The position numbers and the translations under genes were made by a program. This document shows positions 31,291-41,324 of a stretch of 64,000 nucleotides of DNA, one piece after another (position 1 is the first letter of the stretch; each line of letters opens with the position of its first letter). This DNA comes from Erwinia sp. HDF1-3R. GTDB lineage: Bacteria; Pseudomonadota; Gammaproteobacteria; Enterobacterales; Enterobacteriaceae. The stretch is from the NCBI RefSeq assembly GCF_039621855.1, contig NZ_CP155071.1:4030001-4094000 (forward strand). The letters run 5' to 3'. The notes below the pieces were generated by a model, which did no database searches, had not been told where the DNA came from, and saw nothing but the letters and a program-made list of their open reading frames with translations.

Positions 31291-32376
31291 ATGCAAGCGC
31301 CGCAGTTCGAGCGAAGGGTACTGGACTGGTATCAGCGCTTTGGACGTAAAACGTTGCCGTGGCAGCTGGAAAAAACGCCCTATAAAGTGTGGCTTTCAGA
31401 AGTGATGCTACAGCAGACCCAGGTGGCGACGGTCATCCCGTACTTTCAGCGATTTATGGCGCGTTTCCCGACAATTACCGACCTGGCCCATGCGCCGCTT
31501 GATGAAGTCCTGCATCTGTGGACCGGCCTCGGTTATTATGCGCGAGCCAGAAACCTGCATAAAGCCGCCAATGTGGTGGCAGAAAAGCATGCGGGCGTGT
31601 TCCCCGAAACCTTTGAGGAGGTCGCGGCGCTGCCCGGCATTGGGCGCTCCACTGCCGGGGCTATCCTTTCGCTGGCGCTGGGTTTGCATTTCCCGATACT
31701 GGACGGCAACGTCAAGCGCGTGCTGGCTCGCTGCTATGCCGTTCCGGGCTGGCCGGGTAAAAAAGAGGTGGAGAAACGCCTGTGGCAGATCAGTGAAGAG
31801 GTCACGCCAGCGGAAGGAGTGAGCCAGTTTAATCAGGCGATGATGGACCTGGGAGCAACGGTCTGTACCCGCTCCCGGCCTAAATGCGAGATTTGCCCGC
31901 TGAACCTCAGCTGCGTGGCGTATGCCAACGGTAGCTGGGCAAGCTACCCCGGAAAAAAACCCAGGCAGACGCTGCCGGAAAGAACCGGCTGGATGCTGAT
32001 GATGCAGCGCGGCAGCGGCGTCTGGCTGGAGCAGCGCCCGCCGGTGGGGCTGTGGGGAGGGCTTTTTTGCTTTCCACAATTTACCACGCTACCCGAGCTG
32101 GAGCGCTGGCTGAGCGAACGCCGCATTGATGGCAGCGGGCTGCAACAGGGCATCGCCTTCCGCCACACCTTCAGCCATTTTCATCTGGATATCGTACCGG
32201 TATGGCTGGAGTTGACATCCACAGGCGCAGCAATGGATGAAGGCGCAGGTCTCTGGTATAACTTAGCGCAGCCGCCGTCCGTCGGGCTGGCCGCCCCGGT
32301 GGAACGCCTGCTACAGCAGCTGCGTCAGCCACAACACACAGCGCTGAGCATTCGCGCGACAGAAGAGGAAGAGTAA
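31291..32376 (+). CDS. mutY: adenine DNA glycosylase
   Basis: Removes adenine mispaired with 8-oxoguanine. The 361-residue protein has the helix-hairpin-helix [13 protein letters not shown] near residue 113, the catalytic Asp in [13 protein letters not shown], and a four-cysteine [4Fe-4S] motif CX6CX2CX5C near 192-208. A NUDIX-like C-terminal domain follows. Two ATGs in tandem (31288, 31291) could start it; [14 protein letters not shown] follows E. coli. Its stop overlaps the yggX start. Confidence 0.96.
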   Translation: MQAPQFERRVLDWYQRFGRKTLPWQLEKTPYKVWLSEVMLQQTQVATVIPYFQRFMARFPTITDLAHAPLDEVLHLWTGLGYYARARNLHKAANVVAEKHAGVFPETFEEVAALPGIGRSTAGAILSLALGLHFPILDGNVKRVLARCYAVPGWPGKKEVEKRLWQISEEVTPAEGVSQFNQAMMDLGATVCTRSRPKCEICPLNLSCVAYANGSWASYPGKKPRQTLPERTGWMLMMQRGSGVWLEQRPPVGLWGGLFCFPQFTTLPELERWLSERRIDGSGLQQGIAFRHTFSHFHLDIVPVWLELTSTGAAMDEGAGLWYNLAQPPSVGLAAPVERLLQQLRQPQHTALSIRATEEEE

Positions 32377-32648
32377 TGAGCAGAACCATTTTTTGTACGT
32401 TCCTGCAACGAGACGCCGAGGGACAGGATTTCCAGCTCTATCCGGGCGAGCTGGGTAAGCGCATTTATACTGAGATTTCCAAAGAAGCCTGGGCACAGTG
32501 GATGAGCAAACAAACGATGCTTATCAACGAGAAAAAACTCAGCATGATGAACCCGGAAGACCGTAAGCAGCTTGAGCAGGAGATGGTGAAATTTCTGTTT
32601 GAGGGGCACGATGTGCATATCGAAGGTTATACCCCGCCAGAAGAATAA
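32376..32648 (+). CDS. yggX: Fe(2+)-trafficking protein YggX
   Basis: A 90-residue protein that protects iron-sulfur clusters against oxidation and takes part in iron handling. The conserved N terminus [20 protein letters not shown] with Cys7 is present. It overlaps mutY (TAATG), and mutY is itself an iron-sulfur enzyme, which makes the coupling sensible. Confidence 0.96.
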   Translation: MSRTIFCTFLQRDAEGQDFQLYPGELGKRIYTEISKEAWAQWMSKQTMLINEKKLSMMNPEDRKQLEQEMVKFLFEGHDVHIEGYTPPEE

Positions 32649-32699
32649 TCGTTGGGCCTCAAAGATGAGGCCCTCTCAATTTGGGCGTAGCACGACAAA

Positions 32700-33779
32700 A
32701 TGAATAAGAAACTGATCGGCCTGCTGGTGATTGCACCGTTGTTGATTTCCTGCTCCAGCAACAAAAAGCCCATTTTTCATGAAGAATGGGTTAAGGACAC
32801 GAATGGATTCGATATTTTAATGGGCCAGTTTGCCCATAATATTGAGAATATTTGGGGCATTAACGAGGTACTGATCGCCGGTCCAAAGGACTACGTAAAA
32901 TACAGCGATCAATATTACACGCGCAGCCATATTAACTTTGACGCGGGTTCCATCACCATTGAGACCATCGCCGGAACCGATCCGATGGCCAGCCTGCGTC
33001 AGGCAATTATCACCACGCTTTTGATCGGGGAAGATCCGGGTAACGTCGATCTCTACTCGGACGCGAATGACATCCAGCTCGGTAAAGAGCCGCTGCTTTA
33101 CGGGCAGGTGCTGGACAACGCCGGGCAGGCCATACGCTGGCAGGGACGCGCAGCCAGCTTCGCCGACTACCTGATTCAGAATAAGCTTCAGCGCCGCACT
33201 TCCGGCCTGCACGTGATCTGGTCGGTCACCATCCCGATGGTGCCTAACCATCTGGATAAGCGCGCGCATAAATATCTCCCGCTGGTGCGTGAAGCCGCAG
33301 CGAAATATGGCGTCGATCAGTCGCTAATCCTGGCGATCATGCAGATTGAATCGAGCTTCAACCCCTACGCCGTGAGCCACGCTGATGCGCTTGGCCTGAT
33401 GCAGGTAGTACAGCATACCGCCGGGGTGGACGTGTTCCGCATGAAGGGGAAATGGGGCAAGCCTAGCCGCAGCTACCTGCTGGATCCGGAGAACAATATT
33501 GATGCCGGTACGGCCTATCTGTCGCTGCTACAGGGAAGCTATCTGGCAGGCATTAACGATCCTGTCTCGCGGCGCTATGCGGTGATTACCGCTTACAATG
33601 GTGGCGCAGGAAGCGTGCTGCGGGTATTTTCAAGCGACAAAAATCGGGCGTTTAGCACGATTAACAGCATGTCCCCTTCCCAGGTTTACCAGACGCTGGC
33701 GACGAATCACCCCTCTGCCGAGTCCCGCCGCTACCTGTATAAGGTCAGCAACGCGCAGAAGGGTTATCACCGCTATTAA
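32700..33779 (+). CDS. mltC: membrane-bound lytic murein transglycosylase C
   Basis: Outer-membrane lipoprotein that cleaves peptidoglycan with anhydro-muropeptide formation. The 359-residue protein has a lipobox (LLISC, Cys18). The SLT domain shows the catalytic Glu in [14 protein letters not shown] near residue 218, GLMQV near 234 and AYNGG near 300. E. coli has nupG next; here the next gene is a different operon. Confidence 0.96.
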   Translation: MNKKLIGLLVIAPLLISCSSNKKPIFHEEWVKDTNGFDILMGQFAHNIENIWGINEVLIAGPKDYVKYSDQYYTRSHINFDAGSITIETIAGTDPMASLRQAIITTLLIGEDPGNVDLYSDANDIQLGKEPLLYGQVLDNAGQAIRWQGRAASFADYLIQNKLQRRTSGLHVIWSVTIPMVPNHLDKRAHKYLPLVREAAAKYGVDQSLILAIMQIESSFNPYAVSHADALGLMQVVQHTAGVDVFRMKGKWGKPSRSYLLDPENNIDAGTAYLSLLQGSYLAGINDPVSRRYAVITAYNGGAGSVLRVFSSDKNRAFSTINSMSPSQVYQTLATNHPSAESRRYLYKVSNAQKGYHRY

Positions 33780-33831
33780 CATGCGCGGCGGCGTGGTTTG
33801 CACCCGCCGCGTTGTTTCCTGTACCCGCAGC

Positions 33832-34662
33832 TTACCGAACCAGCTCTTTGAATTTCCGGGTGGTTTGAGTCAGTGCCACCTCGGTTGGCAGACGTTCCAT
33901 TGAGCTGGCACCGTAAAAACCGTCGCACAGCGGGCAGTTTTGCAGAATGTACTGCGCATCCTCCGGCGTGGCGATAGGACCGCCGTGACACAGCAGGATC
34001 ACGTCCTGCCTGACCGCTTTTGCGGCCTCTGCCCACTGATTAATCAGCGGTACGCAGTCGGCTAAGGTAAAGGCCGTTTCCGCACCAATATTCCCACCGG
34101 TTGTCAGCCCCATATGGGCAACCACAATGTCGGCTCCTGCCCCGGTCATTGCCCTGGCATCGTCCGCGCTGAAAATATAGGGCGTGGTCAGCATCCCCTT
34201 CTGATGCGCAAGGCGGATCATCTCCACCTCCAGCCCGTAGCCCATGCCCGTCTCTTCGAGATTAGCGCGGAAGTTGCCGTCAATCAGGCCGACGGTTGGG
34301 AAGTTCTGTACGCCTGAAAAGCCCAGCGCCTTCAGCTCGTCCAGAAAGCGATCGAACTGACAGAAGGGATCGGTGCCGTTCACGCCGGCCAGCACCGGGG
34401 TTTTCTTCACCACCGGCAGGACTTCCTTCGCCATGTCGACCACGATCTCATTGGCATTTCCGTATGCAAGCAGACCCGCCAGCGAACCCCGTCCGGCCAT
34501 GCGATAACGGCCAGAGTTGTAAATAACGATCAGATCAATGCCACCCGCCTCTTCGCACTTGGCTGATAGTCCCGTTCCCGCGCCACCGCCCACTATTGGC
34601 TCGCGGCGCGCAATCATATCGTTAAATTTTGTGAGTATTTCCTGTCGTGTAAAAGCCATCAT
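33832..34662 (-). CDS. PEP-hydrolase-like TIM-barrel protein
   Basis: A 276-residue protein of the phosphoenolpyruvate hydrolase-like TIM-barrel family (PF09370), with [19 protein letters not shown] near residue 23 and [12 protein letters not shown] near 180. Its ATG overlaps the stop of the upstream UPF0261 gene (TGATG), with AAGGAG six bases before. The pair corresponds to the C- and N-terminal halves of the tomato Tm-1 protein. The substrate is not known to me; the family name comes from similarity to PEP/phosphonopyruvate enzymes. Confidence 0.85.
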   Translation of the reverse strand: MMAFTRQEILTKFNDMIARREPIVGGGAGTGLSAKCEEAGGIDLIVIYNSGRYRMAGRGSLAGLLAYGNANEIVVDMAKEVLPVVKKTPVLAGVNGTDPFCQFDRFLDELKALGFSGVQNFPTVGLIDGNFRANLEETGMGYGLEVEMIRLAHQKGMLTTPYIFSADDARAMTGAGADIVVAHMGLTTGGNIGAETAFTLADCVPLINQWAEAAKAVRQDVILLCHGGPIATPEDAQYILQNCPLCDGFYGASSMERLPTEVALTQTTRKFKELVR

Positions 34663-35882
34663 CAGAACTCCTTTTCAGCGAGGGCGCGAAAATGTTTAAC
34701 CGCGGCCCGGGCAAATTGTGGATCGTTAATATTCCATGGAAGATGAATTATCCTGCGGCGTTCGGTTTGCAGCAGCTCAGCTTCCAGGGTGGTGGTAAAG
34801 GCCAGATCGGCCTCCGGAGACCAGAATGGCTCTCCTTCCCGATCCAGCGCAGAAAACCCACCTGCCGGGATCAGGAACGTCAGATCGCCCTGACAGCGGT
34901 TTAATTTCGCCGCGATCCATTTTGCCATCGCCACGTTTTCCGCAGGCGTGGTACGCATCAGCGTTACCTGGGCGTTATGGTGATAAAAAAGCCGGTCGGC
35001 GTATTTCTCTGGCACCGTCGAGGCCGGGCCAAAGTTAACCATATCCAGTGCCCCACAGGACATAACGCAGGGGACACCGGTTTTGATCAGTGCATCAAAA
35101 CGCGTCGGGGCACACGCCAGTACCCCACCGAATAGCAGATCGCACACTTCAGTCGTGGTCAGATCGAGCAGGCCTGAAAGCATACGGCTGTCGGTCAGTT
35201 TTTCCATCGCATTGCCGCCGCTGCCGGTTGCATGGAAAACCAGACAATCATAGTCCGACTCCAGCTCATCACTCACCTGCTGTATACATCCGGTGGTTAC
35301 GCCGAACATCGTCAGCCCAAGCGCGGGTTTGCCTACATTTTCCTCCTCTTCATCAAACAGCACCGCTCCGGCTATCTGATGGGCGGCATTGCTTAACACC
35401 CGACGAGAAATGCGGTTCAGCCCCGCCACATCGGTGACCGAATAGAGCATGCTGATGTCGCTGGATCCGATATAGCCAGAGATATCGCCGGAAGCCATGG
35501 TGGAGACCATCACTTTAGGCACCCCCACAGGCAAAGATTGCATCGCCGGCGTGATTAATGCCGTCCCTCCCGATCCTCCCAGGCCAATAACGCCCAGCAG
35601 GTCGCTGCGCTTGCTGAGAAAACGCGTAAATGCCAGTGCCATTGCGTCAATTGCTTTTCCCCGATCGCCGCAGAAAACGGCATCCCGGCCATCGGGATGA
35701 AAATCAGCAATCAGCTCCGGTGGGAAATCAGCGGTCGACGGGGCCTGACCCGTTTGCGTCGACAAATCTACCGTAACCACTCTAACACCGGTTTTAGCCA
35801 CGGCCCTGCTGACATAAAACAGTTCCCTTCCTTTAGTATCTGCCGTTGCGACGGCATAGACAAAACCTGATATTTTATTCAT
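34662..35882 (-). CDS. Tm-1-like ATP-binding (UPF0261) protein
   Basis: A 406-residue protein of the UPF0261 family (PF06792), the fold of the N-terminal domain of tomato Tm-1, which binds ATP. It starts [21 protein letters not shown] and has a glycine-rich block [18 protein letters not shown] near residue 100 and [12 protein letters not shown] near 218. It is coupled to the following TIM-barrel gene and divergent from a TetR gene. The bacterial role is undescribed as far as I know. Confidence 0.85.
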   Translation of the reverse strand: MNKISGFVYAVATADTKGRELFYVSRAVAKTGVRVVTVDLSTQTGQAPSTADFPPELIADFHPDGRDAVFCGDRGKAIDAMALAFTRFLSKRSDLLGVIGLGGSGGTALITPAMQSLPVGVPKVMVSTMASGDISGYIGSSDISMLYSVTDVAGLNRISRRVLSNAAHQIAGAVLFDEEEENVGKPALGLTMFGVTTGCIQQVSDELESDYDCLVFHATGSGGNAMEKLTDSRMLSGLLDLTTTEVCDLLFGGVLACAPTRFDALIKTGVPCVMSCGALDMVNFGPASTVPEKYADRLFYHHNAQVTLMRTTPAENVAMAKWIAAKLNRCQGDLTFLIPAGGFSALDREGEPFWSPEADLAFTTTLEAELLQTERRRIIHLPWNINDPQFARAAVKHFRALAEKEF

Positions 35883-36043
35883 AGTCGTAACAACACCCTG
35901 TTATCACTTCAATTAAAGACTTGATTAGACGACAATTTAACGCAAATAACCACTAAGACATGCTCATATTCGACGCTATGAGATAACAGTATCACTTAAA
36001 TCAATGGTAAATCAATTGAATGGAATGTGCGTCTCACGAAGAT

Positions 36044-36061
36044 GTTAGCTAAACTACTAAC
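36044..36061. promoter_or_regulatory. palindrome GTTAG-N8-CTAAC in the TetR divergent region
   Basis: Perfect 5-base arms around an 8-base spacer lie between the divergent TetR and UPF0261 genes. It may be an operator; the spacer is not symmetric, so support is modest. Confidence 0.3.
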
Positions 36062-36121
36062 GGGCCTGTGCTTTGGGTCAGGTGGGAGATGACGTCGTTA
36101 CCCGGCACGTCTCTTGTCAAT

Positions 36122-36138
36122 TGCTTGAATAACAAGCA
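36122..36138. promoter_or_regulatory. palindrome TGCTTG-N5-CAAGCA, candidate TetR operator
   Basis: A perfect 6-base inverted repeat with a 5-base centre lies 28 bases before the TetR start codon. Its size and place suit autoregulation by a TetR dimer. Inference. Confidence 0.45.
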
Positions 36139-36165
36139 GAATTAACCGTAAATATGAGGTTTTTT

Positions 36166-36804
36166 GTGGAGCAAAGGGATCCCGCTGGTGTTAAGTCATT
36201 GACCGCCACACGTGCCAGAACGCGTCGCTTATTGATCGAAACAGCCATGAGAATGTTCGACAACGGCGCATTTCCATCCATTACGGAAGTGGCGCAGGAG
36301 GCCCAGCTCTCCCGCGCGACCGCCTATCGTTATTTTCCGACGCAGAGTGCGCTGGTTTCCGCCATCGTCACTGAAACCCTGAGTCCAATGAAAAGCTGGC
36401 GTCCCACGCGTACGGAAGCCAGCGAGCGTATTGATGAATTGCTGACCTTCGCCTTTCCACGGATGTTACAGCATGAAGGAACGCTGCGCGCGGCCCTGCA
36501 TCTTTCACTGACGCAGTGGGCACAGTCACAGTCGTTCAGCAAGCCTGGCAAAGAGAAGCTGGTCAGGGGGAATCGCAAGGCGCTATTGGCACACGTGGTC
36601 GAACCCCTTAACGGCGAACTGCCACCCGAGATGGTGGAGCGCGTGATTCAGGCGCTGTCGCTGGTTTACGGATCGGAGATCTTTCTGGTGATGAAGGATA
36701 TCTGGGGCTGCGATGATAAGCAGCTGGAGGACATTGGCAAATGGATTGCCAAAGCTATTGTCCGCCAGGCACGCGAAGAATCAGGCACGTTGGCGGCCTC
36801 TTGA
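36166..36804 (+). CDS. TetR-family regulator
   Basis: A 212-residue TetR-type repressor. The helix-turn-helix is visible at ITEVAQEAQLSRATAYRYFP near residue 43, followed by an unassigned ligand domain. I prefer the GTG at 36166 because TGAGG lies six bases upstream; an ATG four codons earlier lacks a ribosome site. It is divergent from the Tm-1-like operon and probably controls it. Confidence 0.85.
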   Translation: MEQRDPAGVKSLTATRARTRRLLIETAMRMFDNGAFPSITEVAQEAQLSRATAYRYFPTQSALVSAIVTETLSPMKSWRPTRTEASERIDELLTFAFPRMLQHEGTLRAALHLSLTQWAQSQSFSKPGKEKLVRGNRKALLAHVVEPLNGELPPEMVERVIQALSLVYGSEIFLVMKDIWGCDDKQLEDIGKWIAKAIVRQAREESGTLAAS

Positions 36805-36809
36805 CGCGT

Positions 36810-36838
36810 AACAGGAGCCGGTAAAGCCGGCTCCTGTT
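36810..36838. terminator. terminator between tetR-type gene and speC
   Basis: AACAGGAGCCGG and CCGGCTCCTGTT form a perfect 12-base stem with a 5-base loop between convergent genes. T runs are short, so it may be only partly efficient. Confidence 0.75.
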
Positions 36839-36844
36839 AACACG

Positions 36845-38989
36845 TCAGGCGTTTATCATATAGCCATAAAGATGTTTAATGCCCTGCTCGTCCGCTTCGG
36901 CATACACCCCCTGTAGCTCGGGCGAAAAGCCCGGCAGCAGATTCAGCCCCTCCTGTAGCGCCAGGAAGTAACGCTGTACCGCCCCGCCCCACACTTCGCC
37001 CGGAACGACACACAGCACCCCCGGGGGATAAGGGAGTGCGCCTTCCGCGGCAATTCGTCCTGCGGCCTGAGCAATCGGCACCAGCTCAACGTTGCCGCGA
37101 ATGAACTCTCTGTTGGCATCCTGCGGATTCATTACCACCTTCGGCAGACTCTCCTGGCGGAACATCGCTTTCTGCAGGTCCTTCACCTCATAGCTGACGT
37201 ACAGCTCGTGCATCTCCTGACACAGACGACGCAGCGTATATCCTTCATAGCGGGCGGCATTTTTACGGTAGATGGTCGGCAGTACATCCCGCAGCAGCGC
37301 ATCCTCCCTGATATGCTGTTCAAACTGCACCAGTTTTGAAACCAGCCGCGCCATTTTCTCGCGACTCTCCGCCGGGGTGAGCAGAAACAGAATCGAATTG
37401 AGATCGCATTTTTCCGGCACCACGCCGTTCTCACGCAGATAGTTTGCCAAAATGGTGGCGGGAATACCGAAGGCGGCGTAGCGCCCGCTGGCGGCGTCAA
37501 TCCCCGGCGTGGTGAGCAGCAGCTTACAGGGATCCACCAGATACTGATCTTTCTCATACCCCATAAACCCATGCCAGGCGGCGCGCGGGGCAAAGCTAAA
37601 ATAGCGCACGTCTTTCGCGATGGTTTCCGTCGGCGCATCCTGCCAGGGCCGCCCATCCACTTCGTCAGGAATAAAGGGCTTTATCATCTCGCAGCTGGCG
37701 AGTATCGCCTTCCGCGCCTCAATCCCCAGCGTCACGCATTCGTGCCATAACCGACGTCCGGCTTCACCCTGATGCATTTTAGCGTTGATATCCAGCGCCG
37801 CAAACAGTGGGTAAAACGGGCTGGTGGAGGCATGAAGCATAAAGGCATTGTTCAGGCGTTTATGGCTGCAAAAGCGCTGCTGCCCGCGAATATGATTATC
37901 TTTTTTATGGATCTGTGAGGTCTGAGAAAAGCCCGCCTGCTGTTTATGCACGGACTGAGTGACAAAAATGCCGGGGTCGTTTTCGTTCAGTTCAAGCAGC
38001 AGCGGTGAACAGGCCGCCATGACCGGAATAAACTGCTCATAACCTACCCAGGCTGAGTCGAAAAGGATGTAGTCGCACAGGTGGCCAATGCTGTCGATCA
38101 CCTTCCGGGCGTTGTAGACGGTGCCGTCATAGGTGCCCAGCTGGATCACCGCAAGGCGGAACGGACGCGCGTCATTTTCCCGCTCCGGCGCAGCCTCTTT
38201 GATCTGTCTGCGCAGGTAGTCTTCACTGAAGCAGTGCGCATCGATACCACCAATAAAGCCAAACGGATTGCGGGCCGTTTCCAGATAAACCGGTGTCGCA
38301 CCGGCCTGAATCAGCGCACCATGATGGTTCGATTTGTGATTATTACGATCGAACAGCACTAAATCGCCCCGGGTCAGCAGCGCATTGGTCACCACTTTAT
38401 TGGCGCTGGAGGTACCGTTTAATACGAAGTAGGTTTTGTCCGCGTTAAAAACGCGGGCGGCAAATTTCTGCGCATGCTTGGCCGACCCTTCGTGGATCAG
38501 CAGGTCGCCGAGCTTCACATCGGCGTTGCACATATCGGCGCGGAAGAGATTCTCGCCGAAAAAATCATAGAACTGGCGTCCCGCCGGGTGTTTTTTGAAG
38601 AATGCGCCGCCCTGATGGCCAGGGCAGGCAAAGGTGGTGTTATCCATCGCGACATACTTGGTCAGCGTCTGGAAAAAAGGCGGCAGCAGTCGTGCCTGAT
38701 AATCCGCGGCGGCCGCCTCCAGCAGCGACGCATCGGTGTCCGCCCCGGTAAGCAGACCGGTTACTTCGGGCAGATCCTGCGCCTGTCCGGCATCATCCAG
38801 CGCAATAAATACCGGCAGGTTAAAGCCGGTAAGCTTAAGCAGCTTCAGCACGCCGCTGCGCGAATCGGAAACGGAGACGACCACCGCAGCCACATCGGTA
38901 AAGTCAGTATTATCCAGGGTGACGACTTCGCGTCCGGTCTGGAGGTGGATAGCCACAGTCGTGCTGGCTGCAATTTTCAGTGGTGTCAT
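36845..38989 (-). CDS. speC: ornithine decarboxylase, constitutive type
   Basis: PLP enzyme making putrescine from ornithine, parallel to SpeA/SpeB. The 714-residue protein is close to E. coli SpeC (711). It has an N-terminal wing domain, the PLP lysine in SVHKQQAGFSQTSQ near residue 355 and the C-terminal GALPYPPGVLCVVPGEVWGG. The location after mltC supports speC rather than the inducible speF. It has an unusually long upstream gap. Confidence 0.95.
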   Translation of the reverse strand: MTPLKIAASTTVAIHLQTGREVVTLDNTDFTDVAAVVVSVSDSRSGVLKLLKLTGFNLPVFIALDDAGQAQDLPEVTGLLTGADTDASLLEAAAADYQARLLPPFFQTLTKYVAMDNTTFACPGHQGGAFFKKHPAGRQFYDFFGENLFRADMCNADVKLGDLLIHEGSAKHAQKFAARVFNADKTYFVLNGTSSANKVVTNALLTRGDLVLFDRNNHKSNHHGALIQAGATPVYLETARNPFGFIGGIDAHCFSEDYLRRQIKEAAPERENDARPFRLAVIQLGTYDGTVYNARKVIDSIGHLCDYILFDSAWVGYEQFIPVMAACSPLLLELNENDPGIFVTQSVHKQQAGFSQTSQIHKKDNHIRGQQRFCSHKRLNNAFMLHASTSPFYPLFAALDINAKMHQGEAGRRLWHECVTLGIEARKAILASCEMIKPFIPDEVDGRPWQDAPTETIAKDVRYFSFAPRAAWHGFMGYEKDQYLVDPCKLLLTTPGIDAASGRYAAFGIPATILANYLRENGVVPEKCDLNSILFLLTPAESREKMARLVSKLVQFEQHIREDALLRDVLPTIYRKNAARYEGYTLRRLCQEMHELYVSYEVKDLQKAMFRQESLPKVVMNPQDANREFIRGNVELVPIAQAAGRIAAEGALPYPPGVLCVVPGEVWGGAVQRYFLALQEGLNLLPGFSPELQGVYAEADEQGIKHLYGYMINA

Positions 38990-39597
38990 AACACAAATCC
39001 CCAGCGGTCAAGGATGAGTGGGTGCCAGAGGCACAGCAATAGGAAAAGGCAAAGACCTTCACCCGGCGGAAATGTCAGGTCGGTTATCAGCAGAACGGAT
39101 CCCGCTTCGACCAACAGACATGAGTAAAATCAGGTCACGCCTGTTTTTACTGATGGCCGTAGTCAAGCGTACGAAAGCTTCACCGCATGGTGAGCGATGT
39201 GTTCAATGAGTTGTGGCTAACGGAGCGGCACGCACATGATGCTGAAAGAGGTGGTGTGATGCTGGTATTCAGCATAAAACCTTTCATGGCAGGGCCTCAG
39301 GAGAAGATGATGATGGCTAACAGAGTATAGGCTAATGATGGCACTTTTCGTTTACGGGTTCAAGCAATGGGGAGAATTTCCCGCCTGATAAGGTTCCATA
39401 CAACCTGTTGAATTATTTATATTTTAATAAACTTTAAAAATAAATATCTTTCTATTAGCCTTATTTATGCAATTTAACTGCAACTGTATGCAGTCTGCAT
39501 CGTTTACGCCCCGGATCCAGACGGAACCGGGGAAAGTATCACCAGTAATCATTCAGAAGTCGCGCAGTGTTGGGCTGCGTCGCCAGGCGGCGGCCAA
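38990..39597. other. speC upstream region
   Basis: These 608 bases hold no supported protein gene besides a candidate leader ORF at 39180-39287. On the minus strand there is an A/T-rich promoter-like stretch (about 39400-39480), a TATACT at 39324-39329, and at least two small ORFs. A hairpin CCCCGG/CCGGGG at 39512-39534 lies just after the allantoinase end and may end that operon from the other side. Confidence 0.4.
39180..39287 (-). CDS. candidate speC leader ORF, 35 codons
   Basis: An ATG-started ORF reading MKGFMLNTSITPPLSA with GAGG eight bases upstream, about 190 bases before speC. It does not resemble the ornithine-sensing SpeFL peptide of speF. A weak candidate from position only; codon use is not informative at this length. 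Confidence 0.2.
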   Translation of the reverse strand: MKGFMLNTSITPPLSASCACRSVSHNSLNTSLTMR

Positions 39598-40551
39598 TCA
39601 GGGCTGAGGATGCGTGGTTATCCAGTGTTCGGCAATCTGCTGCCGGGTACAAATCCACACCCTTTCATGCTGCTGGATATAGTCCAGGAAACGCTGTAGC
39701 GCTTTGAAGCGCCCGGGCCGCCCCAGCAGGCGACAGTGCATACCGATGGAGAGCATCTTCGGTGATGTCTCACCCTCTTCATAAAGGACGTCAAAGCTGT
39801 CCTTAAGATAGGTATAGAACTGTTCCGCCGTATTGAATCCCTGCGGCGTGGCAAAACGCATATCATTGGTTTCCAGGGTATAGGGAATGACCAGATGGGG
39901 TTTTACAGTACCATCCTGACAGGTGACCTGAGTCCAGAACGGCAGATCGTCCCCGTAATAATCGCTATCGTAGGTAAAACAGCCCTGCTCAACCACCAGC
40001 CTGCGCGTATTGGGGCTGTCCCGACCGGTGTACCAGCCGGTGGGCGCTTTGCCAAACAGATCGGTCAGCGTATCGACCGCCTGTTGCATATGCTGGCGTT
40101 CGGTTTTGGCATCCATCGCCTGATAATGGATCCAGCGCCAGCCATGGCTTACCACGTCGTAATCCGCCTCCCTGATGGCTTCTACAATTTCAGGGTGTCG
40201 CGCCAGCGCCATCGCCACGCCGAATACCGTCAGCGGAAGGCCGCGCTTTTGGAACTCATTATGGATGCGCCAGAAACCCGCGCGTGAGCCATATTCGTAA
40301 AGTGAGTCCATCGACATATGGCGCTCAGGATAGCTCGCCGCACCGATAATATCCGAGAGAAACTGCTCGGAACCGGTGTCGCCGTGCAGTACGTTATTTT
40401 CCGCGCCTTCTTCGTAGTTCAGCACAAACTGTACGGCGATCTTTGCCTGATCCGGCCAGGCCGCATGCGGAGGATGGCCCGCATAGCCGCGCAGGTCGCG
40501 AGGATAGTTTTTATTGAAACCGTACTCTTTTTTATCGCTGACATCACTCAT
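39598..40551 (-). CDS. hpxB: allantoinase of the polysaccharide-deacetylase type (PuuE/HpxB)
   Basis: Hydrolyses allantoin to allantoate in purine breakdown. The 317-residue protein is a metal-independent PuuE-type allantoinase of the deacetylase fold, with LNYEEGAENNVLHGD near residue 40, SHGWRWIHY near 135 and GWYTGRDSPNTRRL near 170. The order regulator-racemase-allantoinase matches hpxSAB of Klebsiella. The ATG at 40551 follows AGGA; a GTG at 40584 overlapping the racemase stop is an alternative. Confidence 0.9.
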   Translation of the reverse strand: MSDVSDKKEYGFNKNYPRDLRGYAGHPPHAAWPDQAKIAVQFVLNYEEGAENNVLHGDTGSEQFLSDIIGAASYPERHMSMDSLYEYGSRAGFWRIHNEFQKRGLPLTVFGVAMALARHPEIVEAIREADYDVVSHGWRWIHYQAMDAKTERQHMQQAVDTLTDLFGKAPTGWYTGRDSPNTRRLVVEQGCFTYDSDYYGDDLPFWTQVTCQDGTVKPHLVIPYTLETNDMRFATPQGFNTAEQFYTYLKDSFDVLYEEGETSPKMLSIGMHCRLLGRPGRFKALQRFLDYIQQHERVWICTRQQIAEHWITTHPQP

Positions 40552-40583
40552 AGTCGGAGTCCTGTTATCGGGCTGACGTAACA

Positions 40584-41324
40584 CTAGTTTAGATGCTGAA
40601 ACTGACCCGACAGGTTTTTCTGAACCGGATAGTCTAAATCACCGTGTTTGCTGGTGGAGAGTCCCAGTGCCACCAGCGATTCCACCATTTTTACGGCTGC
40701 GCTGACGCCGTCGATAACCGGTATCCCCAGTTCACGCGTCAGCGCCTGCGCGAGGTTGCTCATGCCGCCGCAGCCCAGCACAATGGCACCGCTACCGTCC
40801 TGCTGCATCGCCTGTATACAACGTTCACGCACCTTTTCCTGCGCGAGCCCGCTGCCATCCTCAAGCGTGAGCACCGGCAGATCGATGGCGTGCACCGCGC
40901 TACAGTGATGCTCAAAACCGTACTGACGCAGCAAATGTCGCGCGATGATGACGGTTCTCGGCAACGTCGTCACAATTGAAAAACGCGTGGCGATCAGCGT
41001 TGCCATATGCATCGACGCTTCGGCAATACCCACCACGGGTCCGCTTGCCAGCTCTCGTGCGGCCAGCAGTCCCGGATCGCCAAAACAGGCAATCACGTGC
41101 CCCGAAACCCCCTGTTCGCGGCCTGCCTTGATCTGCTCAAGCACCCCAATAGCCGCAACGGCTTCGTCAAAATGCCCCTCAATAGAAGGCACGCCCTGCG
41201 AGGGACAGACCGCGACAATCGTAGTTTCAGAAGCCGCGACGGCCCTTGCAGCCTGAGCGATGGTGTGGGTCATGGCTGCGCTGGTATTAGGGTTAATCAC
41301 CTGGATAATCTGCTGTGCCGCCAT
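40584..41324 (-). CDS. hpxA: allantoin racemase
   Basis: Interconverts R- and S-allantoin so that the stereospecific allantoinase can use both. The 246-residue Asp/Glu-racemase-family protein has the two catalytic-type cysteines in IACFGDPGL near residue 80 and LGCGGMSNL near 185. It begins IQVINPNTSAAMT, typical of hydantoin/allantoin racemases. It overlaps the GntR gene stop (TAATG), indicating one message. Confidence 0.9.
   Translation of the reverse strand: MAAQQIIQVINPNTSAAMTHTIAQAARAVAASETTIVAVCPSQGVPSIEGHFDEAVAAIGVLEQIKAGREQGVSGHVIACFGDPGLLAARELASGPVVGIAEASMHMATLIATRFSIVTTLPRTVIIARHLLRQYGFEHHCSAVHAIDLPVLTLEDGSGLAQEKVRERCIQAMQQDGSGAIVLGCGGMSNLAQALTRELGIPVIDGVSAAVKMVESLVALGLSTSKHGDLDYPVQKNLSGQFQHLN

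Noticed and set aside
38474..39127. 217-codon open frame antisense to speC
   Set aside because: It is a shadow of the speC coding frame, with no ribosome site and no recognisable protein pattern.
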